Assembly (NCBI RefSeq): GCF_016863255.1
Contig: NZ_BOON01000021.1
Location: forward strand, 1-64,000
Direction: 5' to 3'
Source: Planosporangium mesophilum
GTDB lineage: Bacteria > Actinomycetota > Actinomycetes > Mycobacteriales > Micromonosporaceae
Length of the DNA stretch: 64,000 nucleotides
Below, in pieces: positions 1 through 9,840 of the stretch. Each line of letters begins with the position of its first letter. Position 1 is the stretch's first letter. A model generated the notes under the pieces. It was not told where the DNA came from and made no database searches. It saw only the letters and a list, made by a program, of their open reading frames with translations. Made by a program: the position numbers and the translations under genes.

Positions 1-11
1 GGAAACAAAAC

Positions 12-34
12 GGCGCCCCGAGGGGCGCCTTTTT
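12..34. terminator. bidirectional intrinsic terminator
   Basis: An 8-bp perfect stem (GGCGCCCC / GGGGCGCC) with a 2-base loop is followed by five T on the plus strand and by AAAA on the opposite side, so it can end transcription both ways. It closes the minus-strand gene at 46-1023 and probably a plus-strand gene left of the window. Confidence 0.85.
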
Positions 35-45
35 GCTATCCACAA

Positions 46-1023
46 TCAGTCGTTCTGCATGGCCTTCCGCATCGTCCGGAGCAGTTCCGCGGACTCCTCG
101 GTGGGGCGGTTCGGGAACATGGCGACGCCGAGGCTGCCGCCGTCGGCCCAGCCGCACACCGCCATGGAGCCGCCGTCGGTCTTCGTGGAACCACACCTCA
201 TGACGCCGCCCAGCGGCCCAGCGGGCACCACCTGGACGCTCTCCACTCCACCGGACTCGTCGCTGATCAGTTGGAAGGTCTTGGTCAGCGCCTCGTCCGG
301 CGAGGAGATCCTGCCCGTACCGCCGATGAACAGCACCGAGCGCGACTGACCGGCCTCGTCCGCGTACACGGCGCCTGTGGTCTTCTCCAGAGAGACACCG
401 GTCTGTACGGCCGTGCGCAGGTAGTCGATGGTCTCGTGCGCGCCCTGGCTGTCGTCGAGGACCAGTCCAGCCAGCCGCGGCGGGGTGTCGATCCGGACGT
501 CCTTGTGGTTCAGCCTGTCCCAGGCGACGGGGGCGAAGGCGGCCGCGAGTACGAGAGCCGCTGCAGCGCCGCCGATCACGGCCAACCTGCGGCGGCGCGA
601 CGAGGTCGGACGATCGCCGTCCTCCTCGGCTGTACCTGCCTCGTCGTTTGACAGGACAACGTCAATCGGGCCCGGCGTGGTGCCCTCGGTCGCTGGCCGT
701 TCCAGCGCGTCGACCTCCGCCGAGTTCGGCTCCTCCACCGGCGAGCCGGCGTCGTCGGCCGAATTGGCGTGCTCCGATGAGCCGGCGTCGTCTGTCGAGC
801 CGTCGTGCTCCGATGAGCCGGCGTCGTCTGTCGAGCCGTCGTCGTCCCCGGGCAGGTCCTGCTCTGCCGCCTCGGCATCCCGGTCGCCTGCTTCGCCATC
901 CTCGTGACCGTCGGCGTCGGCATTGACCGACTTCACCGCGGGAACCTTGGCGGAGCCTTCGTTCACCGGTGTCGCGGACCGCTCGTCATCGGAGACGGCC
1001 GTGGGCCGTTCGTACTCGCTCAT
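46..1023 (-). CDS. acidic membrane-anchored protein of unknown function
   Basis: 325 aa. Residues 1-140 are acidic and low complexity, with near-perfect tandem copies of a GSTDDAGSSEH unit at about residues 62-95. An Arg-rich stop (SSRRRR) precedes one transmembrane helix at about 147-167, so the N-terminus should be cytoplasmic and the ~155-residue C-terminal part extracellular. The C-terminal part has two Cys (MRCGS, AVCGW) that could pair. No enzyme motif is recognised. The start at 1023 is the first ATG; the gene is divergent from valS, with about 160 bp of shared upstream DNA. Real gene, unknown function. Confidence 0.75.
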   Translation of the reverse strand: MSEYERPTAVSDDERSATPVNEGSAKVPAVKSVNADADGHEDGEAGDRDAEAAEQDLPGDDDGSTDDAGSSEHDGSTDDAGSSEHANSADDAGSPVEEPNSAEVDALERPATEGTTPGPIDVVLSNDEAGTAEEDGDRPTSSRRRRLAVIGGAAAALVLAAAFAPVAWDRLNHKDVRIDTPPRLAGLVLDDSQGAHETIDYLRTAVQTGVSLEKTTGAVYADEAGQSRSVLFIGGTGRISSPDEALTKTFQLISDESGGVESVQVVPAGPLGGVMRCGSTKTDGGSMAVCGWADGGSLGVAMFPNRPTEESAELLRTMRKAMQND

Positions 1024-1187
1024 CGCACCTCCTGCCGAGGGGTTCTCCCGGGCGGCGCTCGTTTCGGACGTCCGTGTTTCCGGCTCCGGTCAGGGTAGCG
1101 GTCGGCGCTGTTTCAGATTGGTCTGGGTTGAGGTCAGGTGGTGCCGGCGGGCGCAGTCCTGCGCGGGGGCCGCCGTAGACTCGCTAC

Positions 1188-3911
1188 GTGACCGAAACCG
1201 TGCAGATGACCGCGAACAGCGATCCCGACCGCTCCCGCTCGCAGCAGGACACGAGCCTGCCGGCACAGTACTCTCCTGCGCAGGTAGAGCAGCGTCTGTA
1301 CGAGCAGTGGGTAGCCGCGGGTCTGTTCCGGGCCGACGCGGGCAGCGACAGGCCACCGTTCTGCATCGTCATCCCCCCGCCGAACGTGACCGGGTCGCTG
1401 CACATCGGCCACGCCCTCGACCACACCATCCAGGACTCCCTGGTCCGCCGTAAGCGCATGCAGGGGTACGAGGCACTGTGGCTGCCCGGCATGGACCACG
1501 CCGGTATCGCGACCCAGAACGTCGTCGAGCGGCAGCTCGCCGCCGAGGGCCTGTCCCGCCACGACCTCGGCAGGGACAAGTTCATCGAGCGGGTCTGGCA
1601 GTGGAAGTCGGAGTCCGGCGGCAAGATCCTCGGCCAGATGCGCCGGCTGGGTGACTCGGTCGACTGGACGCGTGAGCGCTTCACCATGGACGAGGGCCTT
1701 TCCAGGGCCGTGCTCACCATCTTCAAGCGGCTTTTCGACGAGGGCCTGATCTACCGGGCCGAGCGCATCATCAACTGGTGCCCGCGCTGTCTGACGGCGC
1801 TGAGCGACATCGAGGTGGAGCACTCCGACGACGAGGGCGAGCTGATCTCGATCCGGTACAGCGACGAGGTCGTGGTCGCCACCACCCGGGCCGAGACGAT
1901 GCTGGGTGACACCGCGGTCGCCGTGCACCCCGGCGACGAGCGCTACAAGCACCTGATCGGTACCGAGGTCGAGCTGCCGCTGACCGGCCGGCGTATCCCG
2001 ATCGTGGCCGACGAGCACGTCGACCCGAGCTTCGGTACCGGCATGGTCAAGGTGACCCCGGCGCACGACCCGAATGACTTCGAGATCGGCCAGCGGCACG
2101 GCCTGCCGAGCCTGACGATCATGGACGAGCGCGGTGTAATCACCGCCCACGGCCCGTTCGAGGGGCTCGACCGGTACGAGGCCCGGCCGGCGATCGTCGA
2201 CGCGCTGCGCGAACAGGGCCGGATCGTGGCCGAGAAGCGGCCGTACCTCCACGCGGTCGGGCACTGCTCGCGCTGCGCCACCACGGTCGAGCCGCGCCTG
2301 TCGCTGCAGTGGTTCGTGAACACGGAGCCGCTGGCCCGGGCCGCGGGCGACGCGGTGCGCGACGGCCGGGTGCGCATCGAGCCGCCGGAGCTGGCGAAGC
2401 GGTATTTCGCCTGGGTCGACAACATGCACGACTGGTGCATCTCGCGGCAACTCTGGTGGGGCCATCGCATCCCGGTCTGGTACGGGCCGAACGGCGAGAT
2501 CGTCTGCGTCGGGCCGGACGAGGAGCCGCCGGGCACCGAGGAGCAGGGCTGGCGCCAGGACGAGGACGTGCTGGACACCTGGTTCTCCAGCGGGCTGTGG
2601 CCGTTCTCCACGCTCGGCTGGCCGGACCAGACCACCGACCTGGAGAAGTTCTACCCGAACAGCGTGCTGGTGACCGGGTACGACATCCTGTTCTTCTGGG
2701 TGGCCCGGATGATGATGTTCGGGCTGTACGCGATGAACGGTAAGCAGCCGTTCGACGTCGTGGCGCTGCACGGCATGGTCCGCGACGAGCACGGCAAGAA
2801 GATGTCGAAGTCGTTCGGCAACGTGGTCGACCCGCTGGACTGGATCGACCGGTTCGGTGCCGACGCCACCCGGTTCACCCTGGCCCGAGGCGCCAACCCG
2901 GGCTCGGATGTGCCGGTCAGCGAGGACTGGGTCCAGGGCTCGCGCAACTTCTGCAACAAGCTCTGGAACGCGACCCGGTACGCCCTGATGAGCGGCGCGA
3001 CCGTGGCGGGCGACCTGCCGCCCGCATCCGACCTGGGCAGCGTGGACCGGTGGATCCTGTCCCGGCTGCAGCACGTGACGGCGCAGGTCGACGAGTACTT
3101 CGAGGAGTACGAGTTCGGCAAGATCTGCGACACGCTGTACCACTTCGCCTGGGACGACGTGTGCGACTGGTACGTCGAGCTGACCAAGCCCATCCTCAAC
3201 GCGGGTGACGCCGAGGTGGCGGCGCGCACGCGTCGCGTACTCGGGCATGTTCTCGACCAGCTGTTGCGCCTGCTGCACCCGGTGATCCCGTTCGTGACCG
3301 AGGAGCTGTGGACCGCGCTGACCGCGCCGGCCCCGGTCGTCGGAGTGGAGGAGGCGGCCCCAGGCATCGGGCCGATCGACGTGATCGAGCCCGCCGGGGT
3401 GCGCTCGATCATGGTGGCCGCCTGGCCGGCCGCCGACCAGGCGTACGTCGACGACGCGGCCGAGGCGGAGATCGCCGCCCTGCAGCGCGTCGTCACCGAA
3501 GTCCGGCGGTTCCGTTCCGACCAGGGCGTCAAGCCCGGTCAGCGGGTGAGCGCCCGGCTGATCGGTCTCGCCGACCTGGCCGCGCACGAGCCGCTGATCC
3601 GTTCGCTGGCGCGCCTCGACGCGGCCGGTGACGACTTCGCGGCCACCGCGACCCTGGCGGTCGGCGGGGGAGTGAACGTCGAGCTGGACACCCGCGGCTC
3701 GATCGACGTCGCCGCCGAGCGGGCCCGACTGCTCAAGGACCGGGCGGCCGCGGAGAAGGAGGCGGCGCAGTGCCACGCCAAGCTGAACAACCCGGCGTTC
3801 GTCGGCAAGGCGCCTGAGCAGGTCGTCAGCAAGATCCGCGACCGGCTCGCGACCGCCGAGGCCGAGCTTGCGCGCATCGGCGGACAGCTTGACGCACTCC
3901 CGGCGGCGTGA
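1188..3911 (+). CDS. valS: valine-tRNA ligase
   Basis: 907 aa, normal for bacterial ValRS. Charges tRNA-Val in the cytoplasm. The class I signature HIGH is at residues 72-75 (GSLHIGH) and KMSKS at 538-542. The editing domain lies between them, an anticodon-binding region follows, and a C-terminal coiled coil (about 820-900) ends the protein. The GTG at 1188 is the most upstream start that keeps the usual N-terminus; no strong ribosome binding site is visible. folC follows one base after the stop, so the two are probably cotranscribed. No T-box was seen upstream, in contrast to ileS. Confidence 0.97.
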   Translation: MTETVQMTANSDPDRSRSQQDTSLPAQYSPAQVEQRLYEQWVAAGLFRADAGSDRPPFCIVIPPPNVTGSLHIGHALDHTIQDSLVRRKRMQGYEALWLPGMDHAGIATQNVVERQLAAEGLSRHDLGRDKFIERVWQWKSESGGKILGQMRRLGDSVDWTRERFTMDEGLSRAVLTIFKRLFDEGLIYRAERIINWCPRCLTALSDIEVEHSDDEGELISIRYSDEVVVATTRAETMLGDTAVAVHPGDERYKHLIGTEVELPLTGRRIPIVADEHVDPSFGTGMVKVTPAHDPNDFEIGQRHGLPSLTIMDERGVITAHGPFEGLDRYEARPAIVDALREQGRIVAEKRPYLHAVGHCSRCATTVEPRLSLQWFVNTEPLARAAGDAVRDGRVRIEPPELAKRYFAWVDNMHDWCISRQLWWGHRIPVWYGPNGEIVCVGPDEEPPGTEEQGWRQDEDVLDTWFSSGLWPFSTLGWPDQTTDLEKFYPNSVLVTGYDILFFWVARMMMFGLYAMNGKQPFDVVALHGMVRDEHGKKMSKSFGNVVDPLDWIDRFGADATRFTLARGANPGSDVPVSEDWVQGSRNFCNKLWNATRYALMSGATVAGDLPPASDLGSVDRWILSRLQHVTAQVDEYFEEYEFGKICDTLYHFAWDDVCDWYVELTKPILNAGDAEVAARTRRVLGHVLDQLLRLLHPVIPFVTEELWTALTAPAPVVGVEEAAPGIGPIDVIEPAGVRSIMVAAWPAADQAYVDDAAEAEIAALQRVVTEVRRFRSDQGVKPGQRVSARLIGLADLAAHEPLIRSLARLDAAGDDFAATATLAVGGGVNVELDTRGSIDVAAERARLLKDRAAAEKEAAQCHAKLNNPAFVGKAPEQVVSKIRDRLATAEAELARIGGQLDALPAA

Positions 3912-3912
3912 C

Positions 3913-5244
3913 GTGAGTTCGGAGCGGTTCACCGAAGCCGAGCGGGAACTGGAAGCCCGTGGATACGCCCGCATGGTCTTCGACCTCGGGCGGATCCAGG
4001 GGCTGCTGGAGGTGCTCGGCGACCCGCAGAAGGCGTACCCGTCGATCCACGTCACCGGTACCAACGGCAAGACGTCGACGGCACGGATGATCGACGCGCT
4101 GCTGCGGGCCCACGGTCTGCGTACCGGGCGCTACACCAGCCCGCACCTGAAGACCGTACGCGAGCGGATCACCATCGAGACGGAGCCGATCGACTCCGAG
4201 CGCTTCGCTGACGTGTACGCCGAGGTCGCGCCGCTGGCGAAGCTCCTCGACGAGCGCGCCGGCGAGACGCTGACGTACTTCGACATGACGACGGCGATGG
4301 CGTTCGCGGCGTTCGCCGACGCGCCGGTCGACGTCGCGGTCGTGGAGGTCGGGCTCGGTGGCGTGGACGACTCGACCAACGTCATCCAGGCCGGCGTCTG
4401 CGTGATCACCCCGATCGGGCTCGACCACCAGGAGTGGCTCGGCGACACGATCGAGGACATCGCGCTGGCCAAGGTCGGCATCGTGCACAAGGGCGCGACG
4501 TTGATCACCGCCAACCAGCCCGAGGAGGCGATGCGCCCGATCGTGGAGCACTGCGCCGAGGTCGACGCCACGATCGCCCGGGAGGGCAGCGAGTTCGGCG
4601 TCATCGGGCGCGAACTCGCGGTCGGCGGGCAGGTGCTCACCCTGCAGGGGCTGTCCGGCGTGTACGACGAGGTGTTCCTGCCGCTGCACGGGGCGCACCA
4701 GGCACAGAACGCCGTCGTCGCCCTTGCCGCGGTGGAGGCGTTCCTCGGCGCCGGGCCGGACAAGGCGCTCGACCCGGAGACCGTACGGGCGGGCTTCGCG
4801 GCGGCCACCTCACCGGGCCGGCTGGAGCGGGTACGCACCTCGCCCACGATCCTGCTCGACGCCGCCCACAACCCGCACGGCATGGCCGCCACGGTGCAGG
4901 CGCTGGAGGAGGAGTTCGACTTCCGCCGGCTGGTCGCCGTGGTCGCCACCCTCGCGGACAAGGACGCGCACGGCATCCTGGACCTGCTCGAACCGGTGGT
5001 GGACTCCGTGGTCATCACCCGCAACACCTCGCCGCGCGCGACGCCGGTGTCGGAGCTCGCCGCGATCGCCACCGAGATCTTCGGAGAAGAGAGGGTACGG
5101 GTGCAGCCTGACCTGCCGGACGCTATCGAGGCGGCCGTCGCGCTGGCAGAGGAGGACCTGGACGCCGGGCTGAGCGGGGTCGGGGTGCTGATCACCGGCT
5201 CCGTGTTCACGGTGGCCGACGCCCGTGGGTTGCTCAAGCGATGA
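3913..5244 (+). CDS. folC: bifunctional folylpolyglutamate synthase / dihydrofolate synthase
   Basis: 443 aa from GTG 3913. Adds glutamate to folates (and to dihydropteroate). Mur-ligase-type ATP loop GTNGKTS at about residues 49-55; the later DAAHNPHG motif belongs to the C-terminal Mur ligase domain. A TTG at 3868 would extend the protein by 15 residues into the end of valS; the GTG just after the valS stop (3909-3911) is preferred because the protein then begins at the normal family N-terminus. The next gene overlaps the stop by four bases. The valS-folC-DUF4233 order is common in actinobacteria. Confidence 0.95.
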   Translation: MSSERFTEAERELEARGYARMVFDLGRIQGLLEVLGDPQKAYPSIHVTGTNGKTSTARMIDALLRAHGLRTGRYTSPHLKTVRERITIETEPIDSERFADVYAEVAPLAKLLDERAGETLTYFDMTTAMAFAAFADAPVDVAVVEVGLGGVDDSTNVIQAGVCVITPIGLDHQEWLGDTIEDIALAKVGIVHKGATLITANQPEEAMRPIVEHCAEVDATIAREGSEFGVIGRELAVGGQVLTLQGLSGVYDEVFLPLHGAHQAQNAVVALAAVEAFLGAGPDKALDPETVRAGFAAATSPGRLERVRTSPTILLDAAHNPHGMAATVQALEEEFDFRRLVAVVATLADKDAHGILDLLEPVVDSVVITRNTSPRATPVSELAAIATEIFGEERVRVQPDLPDAIEAAVALAEEDLDAGLSGVGVLITGSVFTVADARGLLKR

Positions 5245-5612
5245 GCGAGTCGCAACCGCAGCCGCAGCCCGGTCTGCGTAACCCGGCGGCGGCGGTCCGG
5301 GGCGCGGGCGCGGGAGCGCTGGTTACCGAGGCGCTCGTTCTGCTGCTCGCGATCGCACCGCTAGCCAAGATCGGTGGGGCTGTCCGGGGTACGGCCATCG
5401 TGCTCGTCGTCGTCCTGGCCGTGGTCGCCGGCCTGCTGGCCGGGCTACTACGCCATTCGTGGGCGTGGTGGGCCGGACTGGTCGTACCGGTCGCTCTGCT
5501 CGCGGGCGGCGTACTGCACTGGGCGCTGGCGGCGCTCGGGGTCGTGTTCGGTCTGCTGTGGGCGTACATGCTCAACGTGCGCAGGACGGTGTTCGCCAAC
5601 CGCCCGTCCTGA
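5241..5612 (+). CDS. DUF4233 family membrane protein
   Basis: 123 aa, ATG overlapping the folC stop (ATGA), hence translationally coupled. A short Gln/Pro-rich N-terminus is followed by four hydrophobic segments at roughly residues 27-50, 50-70, 72-92 and 94-112. This size, topology and place directly after folC are typical of the actinobacterial DUF4233 family, whose function is not known. A link with folate or nucleotide metabolism is only suggested by position. Confidence 0.85.
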   Translation: MSESQPQPQPGLRNPAAAVRGAGAGALVTEALVLLLAIAPLAKIGGAVRGTAIVLVVVLAVVAGLLAGLLRHSWAWWAGLVVPVALLAGGVLHWALAALGVVFGLLWAYMLNVRRTVFANRPS

Positions 5613-5626
5613 CCGGCCGCCTTCAT

Positions 5627-5642
5627 GCCGGGGGACCCCGGC
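5627..5642. terminator. short GC-rich hairpin between convergent genes
   Basis: GCCGGG / CCCGGC stem with a 4-base loop in the 43-bp gap between the convergent DUF4233 and VOC genes. No T tract, so termination is an inference from position. Confidence 0.4.
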
Positions 5643-5655
5643 GGGACGGACGCGG

Positions 5656-7509
5656 TCAGGAGCGGATCTCCCAGCGGGTGAGGTTGACCGCGTGGCCGTC
5701 CGGGTCGCGGAGCATCGCCGCCCACTGCTCCAACTGCTCGCCCTGGCTGATCACGCGAGGCGGGTGGATGAACTCCACGCCCTCGCGGCTCAGGCGCTCG
5801 TAATGCTCGTGCACGTCGTCCACCTCGAGGTTGACGTGCAGGACCCGGCGGTCGACCGGGCGGGTGTCGGCCACCTGACGCAGCAGGATCCGGGCGTTGC
5901 CGCCGACGAGGATGGCACTGCCCATCCCGCCGTCGATCTGGGTCAGGTTCAGCACGTCGCGGTAGAAGGCCAGCGACCGTCGCAGGTCGGACACGATCAC
6001 CGTGACGCTGACGTTGTGTACCCCGCCGAGCCGCTGCTTGGCGTCCTCCGGCTCGTCGGCGAGGTAGGAAGCCAGGTACGGGGGGGCCTTGGGCCGGTTG
6101 GTCCCGGCTCGCCCGGCCGGTTCAGGTTGGACCGGGCCGGCCGCGTCGGGTTCGTCGTCGGCGGGTCGGTGGCCGCTCGATCCCGGTACCCGGCGCGGTA
6201 GCGGGATCGGCGCCAGGGTGAACTCGACGGTGTTCGGGCCCGCGGTGCCGGACTCCGTGGCGGTGTCTTCGGCCTCGGTCTCCGCCGGGACCTCAGCCTC
6301 GGGCGCGCCCCGCGCCGGGGTGGCCGGTTCAGTGTCGGACGGCACTGCCGTGGCAGCCGGCGCTTCGGACGGCGCTGCCGGCTCTGGCGCTTCGGCTGGC
6401 GCTGCCGGCTCTGGCGCTTCGGCTGGCGCTGCCGGCTCCGGCCTGTCCGCGGGCGCTGCCGCACCGGCCGGCGCGTCCTGCTCCACACTGCCGACGAACA
6501 GGCCGCCGGCGGGGACGACCGGATCCATCCTCTCGACGGAGGCCGGTACCGCCGACTTCGCCTCCACGACCTCCGACCGCGTCTTCCTCGGCTCGTCGGC
6601 CGGCGGTACGACCGGCGGTACGACCGGTACCACGGTCTCCGACGCGGGAGTGGGCATCGGTACGACCGCCTCAACCGAGTCGGGCGGCGCGGTCCGGGGC
6701 CGGGGGCGGGGGCTCGGCCGGCGCCGGGCCGGTGCGGCGGTCGCGACGGCCTCCGTACCGGGCGCGGTCCCGGAGGCTGGCGACGCGGGTGCAGGCGACG
6801 CGGGTGCAGGCGACGCGGGTGCTTCCGGCGTCACGGGTGCTGGCGGGGTCACGACCGGGATCTCGTCCGTCGGGGTGGTCTCCGTACGGTGCTCCTGGTC
6901 GGGGCGGGCCCACTCGGAACGGGATCGCTGCGGCACGACTCGTGCCGGCGGTTCGTCGACGACGGTCTCGGCCGTCGGGTCGGTCGTGGGGGAGTACTCG
7001 GGGTAGCTCGCCCCCTCGTCGACGTACTCCTCCTCGACGTACGGGCTGTAGCTCACGTCGTCCATGGCGAGGTCGTGGTGGGCGCGGACCTGGTCCCAGA
7101 GGATCTGGAGGCGGCGGGGATTTCCGTTCGGGATCAGTACCGGCAGGTTCGAGCCGATGTCGGGCCACTTGCTCACCGGTACGCGGGCGTCACGGATGCG
7201 CACCACGGCGTTGCGGATGCCCTGGGCGTTGACCACCAGATGCAGGTCGGCGCGGCCGGTGAACCCGGTGGCCGGTGGCGGCGAGGACTGGTTCACGTGC
7301 GCGCTGCCGAAGACGTCGGGGCGGTTGGCCCGGATACTCGACAGCGTGATCACGGCGGGGCCCAGCAGCCCGACGGCGACGCCGAGGGCGGCGACCGGGA
7401 TGTTGCTCATGCCCGCACCGCAGGAGAGCATGAACAGGCCTGCTACGACCGACCCGCACACCAGGAAGCCCTGACGCGCGGACAGTGACCAACGGCTGGC
7501 ATTCGCCAA
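5656..7509 (-). CDS. membrane-anchored protein with long disordered linker and C-terminal VOC (glyoxalase-like) domain
   Basis: 617 aa. Two hydrophobic segments near the N-terminus (about residues 14-35 and 38-57), then a cytosolic-looking segment of about 100 residues. A roughly 330-residue Ala/Pro/Glu-rich linker follows, with three tandem copies of a 27-bp unit near 6370-6440 and of a 15-bp unit at 6779-6823. The last ~120 residues form a VOC fold: VTVIVSDLRRSLAFYRDVL, then HVNLEVDDVHEHYERL and WAAMLRDPDGHAVNL. VOC proteins are metal enzymes or binding proteins; the ligand here cannot be named. Membrane attachment of a VOC domain is unusual. Divergent from ndk. Confidence 0.75.
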   Translation of the reverse strand: MANASRWSLSARQGFLVCGSVVAGLFMLSCGAGMSNIPVAALGVAVGLLGPAVITLSSIRANRPDVFGSAHVNQSSPPPATGFTGRADLHLVVNAQGIRNAVVRIRDARVPVSKWPDIGSNLPVLIPNGNPRRLQILWDQVRAHHDLAMDDVSYSPYVEEEYVDEGASYPEYSPTTDPTAETVVDEPPARVVPQRSRSEWARPDQEHRTETTPTDEIPVVTPPAPVTPEAPASPAPASPAPASPASGTAPGTEAVATAAPARRRPSPRPRPRTAPPDSVEAVVPMPTPASETVVPVVPPVVPPADEPRKTRSEVVEAKSAVPASVERMDPVVPAGGLFVGSVEQDAPAGAAAPADRPEPAAPAEAPEPAAPAEAPEPAAPSEAPAATAVPSDTEPATPARGAPEAEVPAETEAEDTATESGTAGPNTVEFTLAPIPLPRRVPGSSGHRPADDEPDAAGPVQPEPAGRAGTNRPKAPPYLASYLADEPEDAKQRLGGVHNVSVTVIVSDLRRSLAFYRDVLNLTQIDGGMGSAILVGGNARILLRQVADTRPVDRRVLHVNLEVDDVHEHYERLSREGVEFIHPPRVISQGEQLEQWAAMLRDPDGHAVNLTRWEIRS

Positions 7510-7677
7510 AGTTGACCTCCCGGGTCTCGACAGCCAGGCTAGGCCGCGCCGAGCGGCGAAGGGAAGCCTAGGCGCTCCGGTCGATGACCGCCCGTCGTGT
7601 GGACCCCGCCCCGGCCGACCTCGTCACCGGCCCGATAGGCTCCTCGGGTAGCGGTTGCAAGGCTCGGAGGAGGGCAC
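7510..7677. promoter_or_regulatory. divergent intergenic region upstream of ndk and the VOC gene
   Basis: 168 bp between divergent genes. A strong purine-rich ribosome binding site (CGGAGGAGGG, ending about 5 bases before GTG 7678) fixes the ndk start. No convincing -35/-10 pair was found for either gene. Confidence 0.5.
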
Positions 7678-8088
7678 GTGGGCGAGCGCACGCTCGTACT
7701 GATCAAGCCGGACGCGGTCCGTCGCGGACTGGTCGGTGAGGTGATCGGGAGGTTCGAGCGCAAGGGCCTGGCCATCGACGAGATGCGTCTGCGCACAATG
7801 GACCCCGCGCTCGCGGACGAGCACTACGCCGAGCACGTCGACAAGCCCTTCTACCCGCCGTTGAAGGAGTTCATGACGAGCGGGCCGCTGGTCGCGATGG
7901 TCCTCTCCGGCGACCAGGCGATCGAGGTCGTACGGGCGTTGACGGGCGCGACCGACGGGCGCAAGGCCGCTCCGGGCACGATCCGCGGCGACTTCTCACT
8001 GTCCAACCGGGAGAATCTCGTACACGCGTCGGACTCGCCGGAGAGCGCCAAGCGGGAGATCGAGCTCTGGTTCCCCGAGCTGGCCTGA
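7678..8088 (+). CDS. ndk: nucleoside diphosphate kinase
   Basis: 136 aa, the usual length. Transfers the gamma phosphate from NTPs to NDPs through a phosphohistidine. The active-site His is residue 116 in NLVHASDS, and the substrate-binding [14 protein letters not shown] segment is intact. GTG start with a strong ribosome binding site. Stands alone between two divergently or independently transcribed genes. Confidence 0.97.
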   Translation: MGERTLVLIKPDAVRRGLVGEVIGRFERKGLAIDEMRLRTMDPALADEHYAEHVDKPFYPPLKEFMTSGPLVAMVLSGDQAIEVVRALTGATDGRKAAPGTIRGDFSLSNRENLVHASDSPESAKREIELWFPELA

Positions 8089-8180
8089 GGGGCAACTGTT
8101 CACCGCCGCGACACCCCTTGATCGACTGGGGGCGATAGACCCTCCCATGAAGGCATGTGCCATCAATGGGGAGAGTGACA

Positions 8181-9713
8181 GTGACCTCTGGAACCTGGAG
8201 CCGACGGCGGGTACTCGGCACGACCGCGGCGGCGGCGCTCGGATCCGCCGCCGCACCCGCACTGTTATCGGGCCGCGCGGCGGCGTTCGTACCGGCCGGG
8301 CGGCCCGTACTCACGCACGGCGTGCAGAGCGGCGACGCGGTCGGTGACTCGGCGTACGTGTGGACCCGCGCCGACCGGGTCGGGCGCATGTTCGTCGAGG
8401 TGAGCGAGCGACCCGACTTCCGCCAGGCCCGCATGCTGCGCGGCCCGCTGCTCACTCCGGACACCGACTTCACCGGCAAGCTGCGCCTGACCGGCCTACG
8501 GCCGGGGCGGAAGACCTTCTACCGCGTACGGGTGGAGGCCGACCACGGGCTGCGCAGTGAGCCGCTGACCGGAACGCTTTCGGTCCCCGGTCGGCACGAC
8601 GGCATCCGGTTCGTGTGGACCGGTGACATCGCCGGGCAGGGGTACGGGATCAACCCGGACATCGGCGGCATGCGCATCTTCCGCGCCATGCGCGACGTCA
8701 GGCCCGACTTCTACCTGTGCAGCGGCGACACGATCTACGCCGACGGCCCCATCCCGGAGACGGTAGCGCTGCCCGACGGCCGGACCTGGCGCAACATCAC
8801 CACCCCGGCCAAGAGCAAGGTCGCCGAGACGCTCGACGAGTACCGCGGCAACTACGCCTACAACCTGCTCGACGCGAACCTGCGGGCACTCGCCGCCGAG
8901 GTGCCGCAGATCAACCAGTGGGACGACCACGAGGTCCGCAACAACTGGTACCCGGGGCAGATCCTCGCCGACGACCGGTACACCGAGAAGCGCGTCGACG
9001 TGCTGGCGGCGCGCGCCAAGCGGGCCTTCCACGAGTGGGTACCCGTACCGGAGGGTCCGGTCTACCGCAAGCTGTCGTTCGGGCCGCTGCTGGACCTGTT
9101 CATCCTCGACATGCGTACCTACAAGGACCCCAACGACGGCAACACGTACGCCGACCCGCAGCGCGGCCTGCTCGGCCGCGAACAGCGGGAGTGGCTCGTC
9201 CGCGGGCTGACGCGGTCACGGGCCACCTGGAAGGTGATCGCCAACGACCTGCCGCTCGGCCTGGTGGTGGGCGACGGGCCGGGCAGCTTCGAGGGCGTCG
9301 CGCAGGGCGACAACGGCACCCCGAAGGGCCGCGAGCTGGAGTTCGCGGAGATCCTGCGGACGGTTCACCAGCGCAACGTCGACAACATCGTCTTCCTGAC
9401 CGCGGACGTGCACTACACCGCCGCGCACCACTACGACCCGGCCCGGGCGGCGATCGGCGACTTCACGCCGTTCTGGGAGTTCGTCTCCGGCCCGGCCAAC
9501 GCCGGCGCGTTCGGCCCGAACACCCTCGACGGTACGTTCGGGCCCGAGGCGGTGTTCGTACGCGGGCCGTCGCGGCCGAACGCCTCGCCGGCGGAGGGGT
9601 TCCAGCACTTCGGCGAGGTCGACATCGACCGGCACAGCGGGGCGCTGACGGTACGGCTACGTGATCTCGACGGCGCCGTACTCTGGACGCGGACGCTGCC
9701 CGCCGTCCGCTGA
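8181..9713 (+). CDS. Tat-exported PhoD-family alkaline phosphatase / phosphodiesterase
   Basis: About 510 aa from GTG 8181. GGGGAG at 8168-8173 gives a 7-base spacing to this GTG; upstream starts at 8157, 8166 and 8175 fit less well. The N-terminus has a twin-arginine signal (SRRRVLGT, then a hydrophobic Ala-rich stretch and an Ala-type cleavage region). The body has a fibronectin-like N-domain and a metallophosphatase domain with metal-ligand motifs: TGDIAG, SGDTIYAD, NQWDDHEVRNN, and TADVHYTAAHHY. PhoD proteins hydrolyse phosphomono- and diesters outside the cell using Ca and Fe. Substrate not determined here. Confidence 0.9.
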   Translation: MTSGTWSRRRVLGTTAAAALGSAAAPALLSGRAAAFVPAGRPVLTHGVQSGDAVGDSAYVWTRADRVGRMFVEVSERPDFRQARMLRGPLLTPDTDFTGKLRLTGLRPGRKTFYRVRVEADHGLRSEPLTGTLSVPGRHDGIRFVWTGDIAGQGYGINPDIGGMRIFRAMRDVRPDFYLCSGDTIYADGPIPETVALPDGRTWRNITTPAKSKVAETLDEYRGNYAYNLLDANLRALAAEVPQINQWDDHEVRNNWYPGQILADDRYTEKRVDVLAARAKRAFHEWVPVPEGPVYRKLSFGPLLDLFILDMRTYKDPNDGNTYADPQRGLLGREQREWLVRGLTRSRATWKVIANDLPLGLVVGDGPGSFEGVAQGDNGTPKGRELEFAEILRTVHQRNVDNIVFLTADVHYTAAHHYDPARAAIGDFTPFWEFVSGPANAGAFGPNTLDGTFGPEAVFVRGPSRPNASPAEGFQHFGEVDIDRHSGALTVRLRDLDGAVLWTRTLPAVR

Positions 9714-9719
9714 CTCGTG

Positions 9720-9767
9720 GATCCTGGACAGTTGGACCGGTTGCAACCGGTCCAACTGTCCAAGATC
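9720..9767. terminator. near-perfect 48-bp palindrome, probable terminator
   Basis: The inner 36 bp (9726-9761) are a perfect palindrome with 18-base arms beginning GGACAGTTGG. The symmetry extends to GATC on both sides (9720-9723 and 9764-9767) with one mismatch. It lies seven bases after the phosphatase stop. No T tract follows, so it is either a stem-type terminator or a transcript-end stabiliser; it is far longer than an ordinary operator. Confidence 0.6.
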
Positions 9768-9804
9768 GCGGAACACCACGGGGGTCGGGGGTGTTGTAAG
9801 TAGC

Positions 9805-9834
9805 GTGAAGAGTGGCCCTTCGTTCGGGTACTCT
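9805..9834 (+). promoter_or_regulatory. putative ileS promoter
   Basis: A -10-like TACTCT at 9829-9834 lies 18 bases after a weak -35-like GTGAAG (9805-9810). A start near 9841 would place the T-box stem I directly at the 5' end, as expected for the ultrashort class. The same TACTCT hexamer occurs upstream of rplU. Confidence 0.45.
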
Positions 9835-9840
9835 TGACAA

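Noticed and set aside
1134-4070. 978-codon open frame on the minus strand opposite valS
   Set aside because: High-GC shadow frame of valS: low-complexity Arg/Val/His/Gly composition, no domain, no ribosome binding site.
6370-6823. Tandem 27-bp and 15-bp repeats considered as a CRISPR or VNTR locus
   Set aside because: Repeats are in frame within the disordered arm of the VOC gene, with no spacers; they encode Ala/Pro/Glu units.
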